Source: an uncultured Luminiphilus sp. (GTDB lineage: Bacteria; Pseudomonadota; Gammaproteobacteria; Pseudomonadales; Halieaceae). From it: a stretch of DNA of 41,633 nt. Below are positions 26,725 to 34,867 of this stretch, in pieces. Each line of letters starts with the position of its first letter. Position 1 is the stretch's first letter. The DNA is taken from the NCBI GenBank assembly GCA_905182485.1, contig CAJJBO010000024.1, positions 1-41,633 of the forward strand. The letters are read 5' to 3'. The translations under genes were made by a program, and so were the position numbers. Under the pieces are notes generated by a model, which was given only the letters and a program-made list of their open reading frames with translations, ran no database searches and had not been told where the DNA came from.

Positions 26725-27360
26725 CTAAAGTGTCGGAGAATAGTCTTTTAGCATTTTTTTGACTTCCAGCGCATGCTGTTCCTCTGCACTGATTTTGCCT
26801 CGCGCATATTCTTCTAACATCACGCTGGCGTCACTCACCTCAACCAATAGTGATTGGTAAAGGTTTACCGCATGCTGCTCATGATCGAGGCTTTCTGCCA
26901 AAATTTGAGTCACAGAGTGATCGTGAGACTCCTCTATCTCGGCTATTTTTTGACTAGGGTGCCCATCTAAGCCGGTTATTAACTCCCCCGCCTCAAGCGC
27001 GTGCTGCAGACTTTCGGTGGCCTGCTCCTGCAGAAACTGGACGATGGGTTGCCTGTATGGGCCAATAACCATCAAAGAGCTATGGGCGTACCTTACTACA
27101 CCGGCCATCTCATACTCGATGATGGTGTTCAGAATTTGGCAAACCTTTTCCGTATCCAGACTTTTCATAAGCTTTCTCTCAATTCTTTCAGTCGCGGTAT
27201 CGACTGTTCTACGAGTGCCAGCGCGTTTAGGTTTGCAAAGCCACTTCTTTTTCGTGCTCAAACGCCCACACTTTTTACACTGGTGCGATACCGGCTTTGA
27301 GCTTTGCTGTAAACGGCTTCTCTCGCGAACTTTTTTTGATTTACACAGTGTTTTTTTCAT
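26725..27360 (-). CDS. Ferritin-like di-iron protein with N-terminal Cys-knuckle extension
   Basis: A 211-residue protein. Residues 65-211 are a four-helix ferritin-like/bacterioferritin-type domain with metal-ligand patterns: IIEYEMAGVVRYAHSS (Glu on helix A), QATESLQHALEAGELI (E..xxH), LAESLDHEQHAVNLYQSL and ISAEEQHALEVKKML (E..xxH). Residues 1-64 are very basic and contain CKKCGRL...WLCKPK, a possible zinc knuckle. The Met at residue 65 (27168) could be an alternative start giving only the ferritin-like part, but the upstream frame is open and begins MKKTLCKSKK with a plausible start. Likely roles are iron/oxygen handling and perhaps nucleic-acid binding. No adjacent partner gene. Confidence 0.65.
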   Translation of the reverse strand: MKKTLCKSKKVRERSRLQQSSKPVSHQCKKCGRLSTKKKWLCKPKRAGTRRTVDTATERIERKLMKSLDTEKVCQILNTIIEYEMAGVVRYAHSSLMVIGPYRQPIVQFLQEQATESLQHALEAGELITGLDGHPSQKIAEIEESHDHSVTQILAESLDHEQHAVNLYQSLLVEVSDASVMLEEYARGKISAEEQHALEVKKMLKDYSPTL

Positions 27361-27958
27361 AGCTAAGGTCTACACAACCGCAGAGATATCATGTTGAAAT
27401 AATAAAACATAGGAAAACTAGGGTATCGAGGCGCAACTGCAGGACGGCTCTGCTCGGCCGTCACAAGTCTAATGCATTTGCGCGGTCAATATCACATTCC
27501 CAGCCGCAGGTTGCCCCCCTCACGGCTCATCCACCAGAGGTAGCCAAGGTCTTGCCTGCTACTTATTTTGTCGAACCCAAGCCTCTCACTCTCGCTTGTC
27601 ATGACCGGCGGGAGATCTCCAGTGCTCAGAAATACTCCCGTCCTCTGAGCGGCAGACGATCTCGGCGTTCTCCAGATCTTGCATGGGCTGCTAAGACGAA
27701 CTGAATCTTGAACGATACCTGTGCAGCTAGGTATCATGCAGTGGTCCCGATAAAAAGCGTATTGCTCACGACCTGCCTCAGCGTACAAAACCAGAGAGCT
27801 TCAGACCCACGCTCGACATTGAGGGCACAGTGGGTCACAAGCCGCATCAATCTGGATCGGGATCAACGAATCTTATCGTCACAGTGCCGGAGTACATAAA
27901 TCAGGGTGATCTGCATCAGCGTCAACACACTCAATGCTCGCATCATGTCTTTTGCCTG
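27361..27958. other. Intergenic stretch, about 600 bp, no supported gene
   Basis: Holds the ferritin promoter region near 27361-27420 (AT-rich GAAATAATAAAACATAGG) and the leader of arfB. A 98-codon leftward open frame at 27492-27788 has no family resemblance and no ribosome site. I see no RNA gene. Confidence 0.5.
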
Positions 27959-28366
27959 ATGGTTCGCGTTTCAGACATTCCCGAGAGCCAGATCGAATTT
28001 TCAGCGATCCGCGCCAGCGGTCCGGGGGGTCAGAACGTTAACAAAGTGTCGACTGCCATCCATTTGAGATTCGACGTCAAGACCTCTAGTTTACCGGAAA
28101 CCGTTAAATCGAAGCTTCTTGAGCTACGCGATACCAGGATCAATACTGATGGCGTGATCGTCATCAAGGCGCAAAAGTTCAGGAGCCAGGAAAAAAACAA
28201 GCTAGAGAGCCTGGAGCGACTGGATGAGTTGCTTCAAAGATCTCAATATACCGATAAACCGAGAAGGAAAACCCGCCCCTCTAGATCAGCGGTGCGCAAG
28301 CGCCTCGACAGCAAGAAGAAGCAGAGCTCTATTAAGAAAAATCGCGGCAAAGTTGACGACTACTGA
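27959..28366 (+). CDS. arfB: Alternative ribosome-rescue factor ArfB (peptidyl-tRNA hydrolase)
   Basis: A 135-residue release-factor-like protein that frees stalled ribosomes without a stop codon. The catalytic GGQ motif is at residues 23-25 (IRASGPGGQNVNKVSTA). The globular domain ends RLDELLQRSQ. The Lys/Arg-rich C-terminal tail (KPRRKTRPSRSAVRKRLDSKKKQ...KVDDY) is the part that enters the empty mRNA channel. Its length matches E. coli YaeJ (140). I take ATG 27959 as the start; 43 upstream in-frame codons have no family match. Monocistronic with its own terminator. Confidence 0.93.
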   Translation: MVRVSDIPESQIEFSAIRASGPGGQNVNKVSTAIHLRFDVKTSSLPETVKSKLLELRDTRINTDGVIVIKAQKFRSQEKNKLESLERLDELLQRSQYTDKPRRKTRPSRSAVRKRLDSKKKQSSIKKNRGKVDDY

Positions 28367-28555
28367 GACCACAATACGCGTCCATGGCGCTAGAGCATCT
28401 TGCAACATGCTCCTTGATGACACGAGTCCACCCGCCCACCTAAGAGCCACTCTCAACACTTTTGTGCAACTGCGCGCTGAGGTCGGCAGTTTGATCAGAA
28501 GAGACCAAAAGAGCCTTTGATACCGAGCACGCCAAGTGCATTAACCCAAGAGACG

Positions 28556-28576
28556 AAACAGGCCTCAGCCTGTTTT
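28556..28576 (+). terminator. Hairpin terminator downstream of arfB
   Basis: AAACAGGC/GCCTGTTT stem with CTCA loop and a short T run, 190 bp after arfB and 135 bp before the next gene. Confidence 0.65.
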
Positions 28577-28711
28577 GGGTAATCCTTCTAAGCCTAAAAA
28601 TCTCTAAGTCTCTGTTTTCGACAATTTCCGAAACGCTTTCGGCGTCTTGATACAGCCTCTGGTATGCTCTGAAACCGCGCTACCAGGCTCCGTGCTACCA
28701 GGGCACTCTTC

Positions 28712-29392
28712 ATGAGCACTCAAAAAATCGGGTTTTTCGGGCTGATGAAGTCATTCGACTCAGCCGAGTCATCATTTGAAGCCATGGCTGGCGGCGGCTT
28801 AAAAGCCACCGTTAAGCATGAGCTCATGCGCGGCGTCACCATCGACCATCTGATCTGGTGGTTCCACAACATTGATCAGACCACCACCTTCAACGGGCGG
28901 GATTTCGACGGCGCGGAAATCGACGTTTACAAGCTTTGGCACCCCCACGACCACATCAAGGTCAAATGGAAGAAGAAAATTACAGATGAGGCGGGGCATA
29001 TTCAACCGGGGTCTGTTATCAGCATTCACGAGACCTTCGGTGGGTTTGTGGTCAACGAAAGCAGTCTCATTACGCAGTTTGACCGACAAGGCTTCCATTT
29101 TCAGATGGGGATCTTTGGGTTGAAGGTTGGGCACCTGCTCCATTTTTATCGAGAAATAGACGGCGGGGTACTCTATGAAACAGAGATGGAAATCAAGTGC
29201 CGCGCCCCGTTTATCGGAACATTGCTGACCTGGCTCGCCTGTCGATTCTTTGCCACGGAGCCGAAGATTCGCGCTTGGATGCAGCACAACATCGAGGAAT
29301 GCGGCGAAAGCGAAAAGTTCATTCCGCAGCTTTACGAGCAGAGCCGCACTGTGGATAGTGAATCACGCAGGAGCGTTTTGGCACCTGAGTGA
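28712..29392 (+). CDS. DAPG-hydrolase (PhlG)-like protein
   Basis: A 226-residue protein resembling the zinc-dependent C-C hydrolase family of PhlG, which removes an acetyl group from 2,4-diacetylphloroglucinol. Family-type elements are TIDHLIWWFHNIDQT, VYKLWHPHDHIKVKW (His pair), ISIHETFGG (His/Glu) and FHFQMGIFGLKVGHLLHFYRE (His). The terminal part (APFIGTLLTWLACRFF) looks hydrophobic and may contact membrane. The substrate is probably not DAPG here; the gene stands alone between arfB and a convergent TauE-type exporter. The last 15-20 codons after EKFIPQLYEQ are unlike the family. Confidence 0.65.
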   Translation: MSTQKIGFFGLMKSFDSAESSFEAMAGGGLKATVKHELMRGVTIDHLIWWFHNIDQTTTFNGRDFDGAEIDVYKLWHPHDHIKVKWKKKITDEAGHIQPGSVISIHETFGGFVVNESSLITQFDRQGFHFQMGIFGLKVGHLLHFYREIDGGVLYETEMEIKCRAPFIGTLLTWLACRFFATEPKIRAWMQHNIEECGESEKFIPQLYEQSRTVDSESRRSVLAPE

Positions 29393-29451
29393 TCTCTCTA
29401 CAGCCCGCAATGAGCGCTGGCAAAGTGCTCATTAGGCAGCGGCAGCCAGCC

Positions 29452-30279
29452 TCAGAGAAAGCTCTGCGCCAGCATGCGCAAGCCCGTCACCAGCAACACG
29501 GCATCAAAGATTTTTTTCAGCTTTACCGCAGCCAATTTGCCAGCCAGCACAGCCCCAAACGGTGCACAGAGCACGGTCATCGGGACAATACACGCAAACC
29601 CTATTAAGTTGACCAGCCCCAGATTACCCACCGGTGCATCGACAGGTGTGCCACCCAGTGCCAGCATCGTTAAAACGCCCGGCAGTGCAATGATTAATCC
29701 GATGGCAGCAGCGGTACCCACCGCCTTGTGGACTGGGTAATGGTGCGCTGTCAGCAAAGGCACCGAGAGGGTGCCACCACCAATGCCGACTAGGACGCTG
29801 AAGAACCCCACAGCGCTTGCCATCACTGACTGCCCCACCCTGTTGGGCAGACCTTCGAATAATGGCGAGTCAGATCGACATAAGCCGCTGAGCGCAGACA
29901 GCGTTGCGATGATACCGAACAGGGTAATCACCCAAGTGCCGTTAATCAAAGTGACCAGCCAACTGCCCAGCAGCACACCCAACAGAATGAAGGGCCCCCA
30001 CCGGGCTAAAAGTGGGCAATCAACATTGCCTTTTGTGTGGTGCGCGCGAATCGAACTGATCGACGTCGGCACGATAGTGGCGAGAGACGTTGCAGTGGCA
30101 ATAACCATGGCTGATGCAGGAGACACGTCGTCGCTTTGAAACAAAAAGAACAATACTGGGACGATGATAATGCCGCCGCCGACGCCCAACAGGCCCGCCA
30201 ATAGGCCGGCAAAAGCGCCGGTCGTTAACAACGCGAGTAGCGCACCGCTGTTATTCGCCACAAAGTCCAAGATGCTCAT
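29452..30279 (-). CDS. TauE/SafE-family membrane exporter
   Basis: Inner-membrane permease of about 275 residues with eight or so hydrophobic helices in two repeated halves, each beginning with a Gly-rich turn: GLLAGLLGVGGGIIIVPVLFF (N-half) and GFFSVLVGIGGGTLSVPLL (C-half), the signature of the family. Members export sulfite, sulfoacetate or other organic anions. ATG 30277-30279 (MSILDFV) is preferred; a GTG 15 bp upstream is possible. It converges with the PhlG-like gene and follows mesD on the same strand by 98 bp. A second, different member lies at 37898. Confidence 0.85.
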   Translation of the reverse strand: MSILDFVANNSGALLALLTTGAFAGLLAGLLGVGGGIIIVPVLFFLFQSDDVSPASAMVIATATSLATIVPTSISSIRAHHTKGNVDCPLLARWGPFILLGVLLGSWLVTLINGTWVITLFGIIATLSALSGLCRSDSPLFEGLPNRVGQSVMASAVGFFSVLVGIGGGTLSVPLLTAHHYPVHKAVGTAAAIGLIIALPGVLTMLALGGTPVDAPVGNLGLVNLIGFACIVPMTVLCAPFGAVLAGKLAAVKLKKIFDAVLLVTGLRMLAQSFL

Positions 30280-30376
30280 GAATAATAACGCCACTTTTAT
30301 TAACGCTGCCGAACTACTCAGTGCCGTGTGTCGCCATGTTCACCGCTAACGGTGTAACGATAGCGCCGATCCGGCA

Positions 30377-31411
30377 CTACGCTGCGAGTTCCTCTCTCAC
30401 GATCTCGGCACCTGCCCGCAACGCGTTCATTTTGCCGCGCGCCACCTGCCGTGACAGCGGCGCCATGCCACAGTTGGTACTGGGGTAAAGCTTGTCTGCA
30501 TCGACATACTGGAGCGCCTCTCGCAAGGTGGCTGCCACTTCGTGAGGCGTTTCAATCGACTCGTTCGCCACATCAATGGCACCGACCATCACCTTCTTGC
30601 CACGAACCAGTTCGAGCAACGCCATCGGTACTCGTGAGTTGTGACATTCGAGGGAGATGATGTCGACGTTTGACTGCTGTAGTTTCGGGAATACCGACTC
30701 GTACTGCCGCCACTCAGAGCCAAGGGTTTTCTTCCAGTCCGTGTTCGCCTTGATGCCGTAACCGTAACACACATGTACCACTGTCTCGCACGCGAGGCCT
30801 TCAATGGCCCTGTTCATGCAATCGATGCCCCAATCATTGACCTCATCAAAAAACACATTGAACGCGGGCTCATCGAGCTGGATGATGTCCACGCCTGCGG
30901 CCTCAAGCTCCCTCGCCTCTTGGTTGATGATACCTGCAAACTCGAAGGCCAATGCTTCACGGTTTCGATAGTGATCATCGTAAAGGGTGTCGACCATTGT
31001 CATGGGACCGGGCAGCGCCCATTTAATTTGTCGGTGAGTTTGCGCTCGCAGAAACCGCGCATCCTCTACAAACACCGAAAGGGGTCTTTTAACAGGGCCC
31101 ACCACTCTGGGAACGCTTGCGTCGTATCGATCACGGATCTTGACCGTTCGCCGCTCCTCCAAATCAATGCCCTCAAGATGCTCGATAAAAGTGGTCACAA
31201 AATGCTGACGGGTTTGCTCACCATCGGTGACGATATCAATGCCGGCCAATTGTTGTTCCTGTAGGGCAACACGCAGCGCGTCCTGCTTGCCAATAACCAA
31301 CTCCTCACCACTTAACTTCCAGGGTGACCAGAGCATCTCCGGCTCTGCCAACCATGAGGGCTTTGGCAGGCTTCCAGCGGTAGAAGTGGGCAGTAATGTA
31401 TTCGTCGTCAT
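30377..31411 (-). CDS. mesD: Core-type methionine synthase MesD (MetE C-terminal-like)
   Basis: A 344-residue protein equal to the zinc-binding catalytic half of MetE. The start TAGSLPKPSWL and DIVTDGEQTRQHF are seen, then WALPGPMTMVDTLYD, GVDIIQLDEPAFNVF, the zinc ligands His/Cys in VVHVCYGYG, and the final Cys in YPSTNCGMAPLSRQVARGKM. It lacks the folate-binding N-terminal half. Members paired with DUF1852 (MesX) are described as folate-independent methionine synthases that need MesX and oxygen (MesD group). mesX is 35 bp upstream on the same strand, so the pair forms an operon, with metR behind it. Confidence 0.88.
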   Translation of the reverse strand: MTTNTLLPTSTAGSLPKPSWLAEPEMLWSPWKLSGEELVIGKQDALRVALQEQQLAGIDIVTDGEQTRQHFVTTFIEHLEGIDLEERRTVKIRDRYDASVPRVVGPVKRPLSVFVEDARFLRAQTHRQIKWALPGPMTMVDTLYDDHYRNREALAFEFAGIINQEARELEAAGVDIIQLDEPAFNVFFDEVNDWGIDCMNRAIEGLACETVVHVCYGYGIKANTDWKKTLGSEWRQYESVFPKLQQSNVDIISLECHNSRVPMALLELVRGKKVMVGAIDVANESIETPHEVAATLREALQYVDADKLYPSTNCGMAPLSRQVARGKMNALRAGAEIVREELAA

Positions 31412-31446
31412 AGAGGCTTCACCAAGGTAGTGACTAGAAAGAACAG

Positions 31447-32415
31447 TTAGCGGACCAAGCGTCCTAGGATCGATTGATACGGCTTAATAAAGTGTTCTTC
31501 GGCAAACTTACCTTGCTTGATCGCTAGCTGATTTCGCTCATCGCGGTCGTAGACAATTTGTGTCAGCGAGTGATTGGCACTGCTTAAACTGGGTCGATAG
31601 ACCCCACCGGCAACCGCATTGGCGTTGTAAATCTCTGGCCGGTAGATTTTCTGAAAGGTCTCCATCGTGGCGATGGTACTGATCAGCTCTAAATTGGAAT
31701 AACCGCCGAGCAAATCCGCAAGGCAGTAAAAGGCCAGCGGCGCAACGCTGTTAGGCGGCATAAAGTACCGAACACCAAACCCCATTTTCTGGAAGTACTG
31801 CTCGGTGAGTGAGGAGTCACTCGGCAAGTACTCGACGCCCAGCACCGGATGCTGATTTTCAATGCGGCGATAGGTTTTATTATCAGACACACTCAGGCAA
31901 ATCACTGGCGGCTTACTGAAGTTCTCTTGATAAGCACTCGAGTTCAAAAAATCCTTAAAAAGCTTTCCGTGCAGATCGCCAAAGTTCTCCGGGATACTAA
32001 AGTCGCTCTGACCCTTATTGTGGTCGAGTAGACGAACACTGAAATCATAATCACGCACGTATGAGGAAAAATTATTACCCGCGATACCTTCGATGCGCTG
32101 AGCGGTCTTGTGATCTATGATGTAAGTCTTGAGTATTTCAATAGACGGAAAGTGCTCACCGGTGCCTTTGACGTCGATATCCACTGAGATAATGTCAAGC
32201 TCAACTGAGTAGCGATTCCCCTCGGGATTATCCCAGCAAGCGAGGGCATTAAAGCGGCTGTCGACCATTTCCAGTGCGTTCCGCAGGTTCTCCTGCCGAT
32301 TATTCCCTCTGGCCAGATTGGCAAAATTGGTCGTGATGCGGGTGCCGCGCGAGGGTCTATAGTGCTCGTCGAACCGAACGCTATTCGTCGTATAAGTAAA
32401 GCCGTCGTCTATCAT
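31447..32415 (-). CDS. mesX: MesX (DUF1852), partner of MesD
   Basis: A 322-residue DUF1852 protein. Seen: TTNSVRFDEHYRPSRGTRITTNFANLARG at the N-terminus, HFPSIEILKTYIIDHKT, and HPVLGVEYLPSDSSLTEQYFQKMGFGVRYFMPP towards the C-terminus. DUF1852 genes almost always sit beside a core MetE gene. The published model is that MesX, possibly an oxygen- and flavin-dependent enzyme, helps MesD obtain its methyl group without methyl-folate. Here it leads the mesX-mesD operon, and a MetR-type regulator and a flavin reductase lie just upstream, consistent with that model. The methyl donor is not known. Confidence 0.88.
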   Translation of the reverse strand: MIDDGFTYTTNSVRFDEHYRPSRGTRITTNFANLARGNNRQENLRNALEMVDSRFNALACWDNPEGNRYSVELDIISVDIDVKGTGEHFPSIEILKTYIIDHKTAQRIEGIAGNNFSSYVRDYDFSVRLLDHNKGQSDFSIPENFGDLHGKLFKDFLNSSAYQENFSKPPVICLSVSDNKTYRRIENQHPVLGVEYLPSDSSLTEQYFQKMGFGVRYFMPPNSVAPLAFYCLADLLGGYSNLELISTIATMETFQKIYRPEIYNANAVAGGVYRPSLSSANHSLTQIVYDRDERNQLAIKQGKFAEEHFIKPYQSILGRLVR

Positions 32416-32574
32416 GTCAAAGTCCCTTTGCTGGCGCTAAGCAGTTCACCGCGCCGACACCGCTGCGTGCTACCGCATGTCGGGCAGTGGATGAGACCGG
32501 ATAGGCCTCTGTTAAACCACCATGGTGTTGCTCGCTAGCGAACAACTGGCGTGCTTTATACCAACGCCCATTAA

Positions 32575-32587
32575 TGAAAAAAATTGA
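32575..32587. promoter_or_regulatory. Candidate MetR box upstream of mesX
   Basis: TGAAAAAAATTGA fits the MetR consensus TGAA-N5-TTCA with one mismatch. It lies 160 bp upstream of the mesX start, inside an AT-rich ATTAAT...ATTAAT arrangement. Confidence 0.45.
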
Positions 32588-32633
32588 TTATTAATAAAGA
32601 TTATAGCTATGTTCATGGTTTGGCTGAAAGGGG

Positions 32634-32718
32634 CCATGCCAATGGGCATGGAAGGTGGGCAAGTGCGATGGGTATGTACGGTGGGTACGTACGGTGGGTA
32701 TGTACGGTGGGCAAGTGC
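32634..32718 (+). repeat. Hairpin and 13-bp tandem repeat array between mesX and metR
   Basis: First CCATGCC-AAT-GGGCATGG (32634-32651), then five 13-bp units from 32654 to 32718: GGTGGGCAAGTGC, GATGGGTATGTAC, GGTGGGTACGTAC, GGTGGGTATGTAC, GGTGGGCAAGTGC. The outer and inner units mirror each other in kind. It lies beyond the metR stop and upstream of the MetR box. A role in transcription or simple slippage is undecided. It is not CRISPR-like (no spacers). Confidence 0.8.
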
Positions 32719-32815
32719 GAAAACCCAGTGCGATGGAAAAGTGCGGCAGACAAAAAAGTCGCGTCATGAGGACAGCTAGACGCATACCGGTTGTTATTCG
32801 CCTAGCGATTTAACG

Positions 32816-33709
32816 CTATACGGGCGCTCTATAGTCCCGGGCCAGGTGGATGAAGGCGTTGAGGTAGGCGGTATCTTCGTCGGTTTGCCGGGTCCCTAGG
32901 TGGATTTGCTTGGCGATGCCATCTTTTCCCAGACGCACAACGGACAGAGGCAGCTTGTGACAGTACTCTTCCGCTAGCCAACGCGGCAGTGCCGCCACCC
33001 CGCGGCCCGACGCCACCATCTGCAGCATAATGTCGGTCGTTTCACTCGTTTTATGTTGCTTAGGAACCACGGCCCCAGGGTTGAGAAACTCAGTGTAAAT
33101 ATCGAGACGATCTCTTGCGACGGGATAGGTCAACAGGACCTCGTCGCGAAGATCATGGGGTCGAGCGAAGCGACAGTCGGCCAGCTGATGCCCAGTAGGC
33201 ACCACTAGCACTTGCTCGTAATCAAACACGGGCACGAAACACAGGCCGCTGTGATAGACCGGGTCGGGTGTCACCAGCAAGTCGATTTCGTGATCCTGGA
33301 GCGCATCGACGCCGCCAAATTGGAACTTCTGCCTGACATCCACGTCCACCCCAGGCCAACCGGCTAGGAACGGTGACACTATTTTCAATAACCACTGATA
33401 GCAGGGATGGCATTCCATGCCAATCCGCAAGGTGCCCTGCTCGCCCTGAGCCATCTGCTTGAGTTTGTCTTCGGCATGATCAAGCAGGGGAAGCACCCGA
33501 TTCGCAATATCGAGCAGATAGCGGCCAGTCTGTGTGAGCCGCAGGCTCCGACCCTCACGAAGCCAAACTGCCGTGCCGAGATGACCTTCCAGCTTTCGGA
33601 TGGTGTGACTGAGCGCAGACTGCGTCACACAGAGCACGCCAGCAGCGGCCGTCAATGAACCGTGCTGCTCGACAGCGTGCACGACTCTGAGGTGGATACG
33701 TTCAATCAT
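32816..33709 (-). CDS. metR: MetR-like LysR-family regulator
   Basis: A 297-residue LysR regulator with close resemblance to MetR. The helix-turn-helix is GSLTAAAGVLCVTQSALSHTIRKLE. The ligand domain includes LRIGMECHPCYQWLLKIV (E. coli MetR has the same ECH.C.QWL core), LVTPDPVYHSGLCFVPVFDYEQVLVVPTGHQLA and LLTYPVARDRLDIYTEFLNPG. MetR responds to homocysteine and activates methionine genes. I set the start at ATG 33707-33709 (MIERIHLRVV, as in E. coli MIEVKHL) rather than an upstream TTG. It sits between mesX-mesD and a divergent flavin reductase, and probably controls both. Confidence 0.9.
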   Translation of the reverse strand: MIERIHLRVVHAVEQHGSLTAAAGVLCVTQSALSHTIRKLEGHLGTAVWLREGRSLRLTQTGRYLLDIANRVLPLLDHAEDKLKQMAQGEQGTLRIGMECHPCYQWLLKIVSPFLAGWPGVDVDVRQKFQFGGVDALQDHEIDLLVTPDPVYHSGLCFVPVFDYEQVLVVPTGHQLADCRFARPHDLRDEVLLTYPVARDRLDIYTEFLNPGAVVPKQHKTSETTDIMLQMVASGRGVAALPRWLAEEYCHKLPLSVVRLGKDGIAKQIHLGTRQTDEDTAYLNAFIHLARDYRAPV

Positions 33710-33717
33710 ATTATTGA

Positions 33718-33730
33718 TGAGCAAAATTAA
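33718..33730. promoter_or_regulatory. Second candidate MetR box, between metR and the flavin reductase
   Basis: TGAGCAAAATTAA, two mismatches from TGAA-N5-TTCA. It shares the core ATGA..AAAATT.AT with the box at 32575. It sits in the 112-bp divergent spacer, where autoregulation and activation of the reductase gene would be expected. Confidence 0.35.
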
Positions 33731-33821
33731 TCATTGGTTGAAAATATAACATTTTTATTCATCTCATAGGCGCCCTACGCTAAGCAACAACCATGGCCAA
33801 GCCTCTTTTAGGGAGTGATCA

Positions 33822-34610
33822 ATGAGTACAGCATTCACCGGCACCTCGACACCAAGGGCAACCTACGGCTGCCAGGTGACCAATATCAGCCCCCTCTCTG
33901 CGGGGACGTTTGAGGTTGAGTTACGCTCGGCCGGCGATGCGGCGCTGGACTATCGTGCCGGTCAGTACTTAACGTTGGAACTCGATGTCAACGGCGACGG
34001 GCAACAGCAATCACTGTCTTATTCTATTGCCAACAGTTTTGATCGGAGTGCGCCGCGGCGGCTTCAACTGTTCATCGACAATCAAACTACCTTTGCCGGG
34101 CGTGTGCTAGCGCATCTTTCCAGACTCAGCAAAAGCGGCGCTGATCTGATGGTAACGCTACCAATGGGTAGGGCGTTTTTGCAGACAGACCTTCAGTTGC
34201 CCCACCTATTGGTTGCAGCCGGTTCGGGCATCTCCAAGATCAAATGCCTCACTGAGCAAATCTTGCGGCAGCAGCCCGATGCAACGGTCAGTATTTATTG
34301 GTCAAACCGACGCGTCGACGAATTTTACCTGCTTGAATGGTTTCGACGCCGGGCCGACCAGCACCCCAACGTGAGCTTTACTCCCATTCTTGAATCTCCG
34401 ACCTCACACTGGCCCGGCCGCTCGGGCTACCTGTATCAAGTGATTGGGCAGGACACTGACGACCTAAGTAACGCTCAGGCCTATCTGTGCGGCTCGCCCC
34501 AAATGGTTTATGGCACCATTGACCAGCTCCAGGCGCGAGGCCTGCAAGAACAAAATTGCTATTCAGATGCCTTTGAATACGCGCCGCGAAAGGAGCGCCT
34601 CGCGAGCTGA
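33822..34610 (+). CDS. Fre/LuxG-like NAD(P)H:flavin reductase
   Basis: A 262-residue FNR-superfamily reductase. The FAD part carries AGQYLTLEL and LSYSIANSFD (the RxYS position here reads LSYS). The NAD part has LLVAAGSGISKIKCL, YWSNRRVDEFYLLEWF, AYLCGSPQMVYGTIDQL, and a C-terminal end SDAFEYAP like Fre (DAF). No ferredoxin domain is attached, so it likely supplies free reduced flavin. It is divergent from metR and next to mesX-mesD, so it may feed MesX if that protein is flavin-dependent (inference). The start ATG 33822 has GGGAG 7 bp before it. Confidence 0.85.
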   Translation: MSTAFTGTSTPRATYGCQVTNISPLSAGTFEVELRSAGDAALDYRAGQYLTLELDVNGDGQQQSLSYSIANSFDRSAPRRLQLFIDNQTTFAGRVLAHLSRLSKSGADLMVTLPMGRAFLQTDLQLPHLLVAAGSGISKIKCLTEQILRQQPDATVSIYWSNRRVDEFYLLEWFRRRADQHPNVSFTPILESPTSHWPGRSGYLYQVIGQDTDDLSNAQAYLCGSPQMVYGTIDQLQARGLQEQNCYSDAFEYAPRKERLAS

Positions 34611-34765
34611 CCCGCCGAACCGATCAGGCCATACCGGTCCCCGAGTCGACGCGCGCCAATGGGCAGTGGGTGCCAGCGAAAAGTTCACTACTCAGTCCTA
34701 CGAGCATCACCATACTGTTGACCGTTGACAACGCATGCCTCCAGCAGATCAACCGATATGAACAG

Positions 34766-34791
34766 CCGACAGGAACAACCGACAGGAACAA
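34766..34791 (+). repeat. Two tandem copies of CCGACAGGAACAA
   Basis: Exact 13-bp duplication (34766-34778 and 34779-34791) in the 257-bp spacer between the flavin reductase and the acyl-CoA synthetase. The rest of the spacer holds no gene; the synthetase promoter probably lies near 34840-34865. Confidence 0.8.
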
Positions 34792-34867
34792 GTAACACGA
34801 ACAACAGCGCAGTAAACTGCATCAGGCCTGTCATATGACATGCTGGCTCGTATACTGAAGACTTGCA

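Noticed and set aside
27492..27788. Leftward 98-codon frame
   Set aside because: No recognisable motif, no ribosome-binding site, in a gene-poor spacer; not enough to call a gene.
32654..32718. Possible CRISPR array
   Set aside because: Units of 13 bp are directly adjacent with no spacers and no cas genes nearby.
32584..32785. Open frames rich in Gly/Val/Tyr or His/Pro over the 13-bp array
   Set aside because: They only translate the tandem repeat; no ribosome site or family match.
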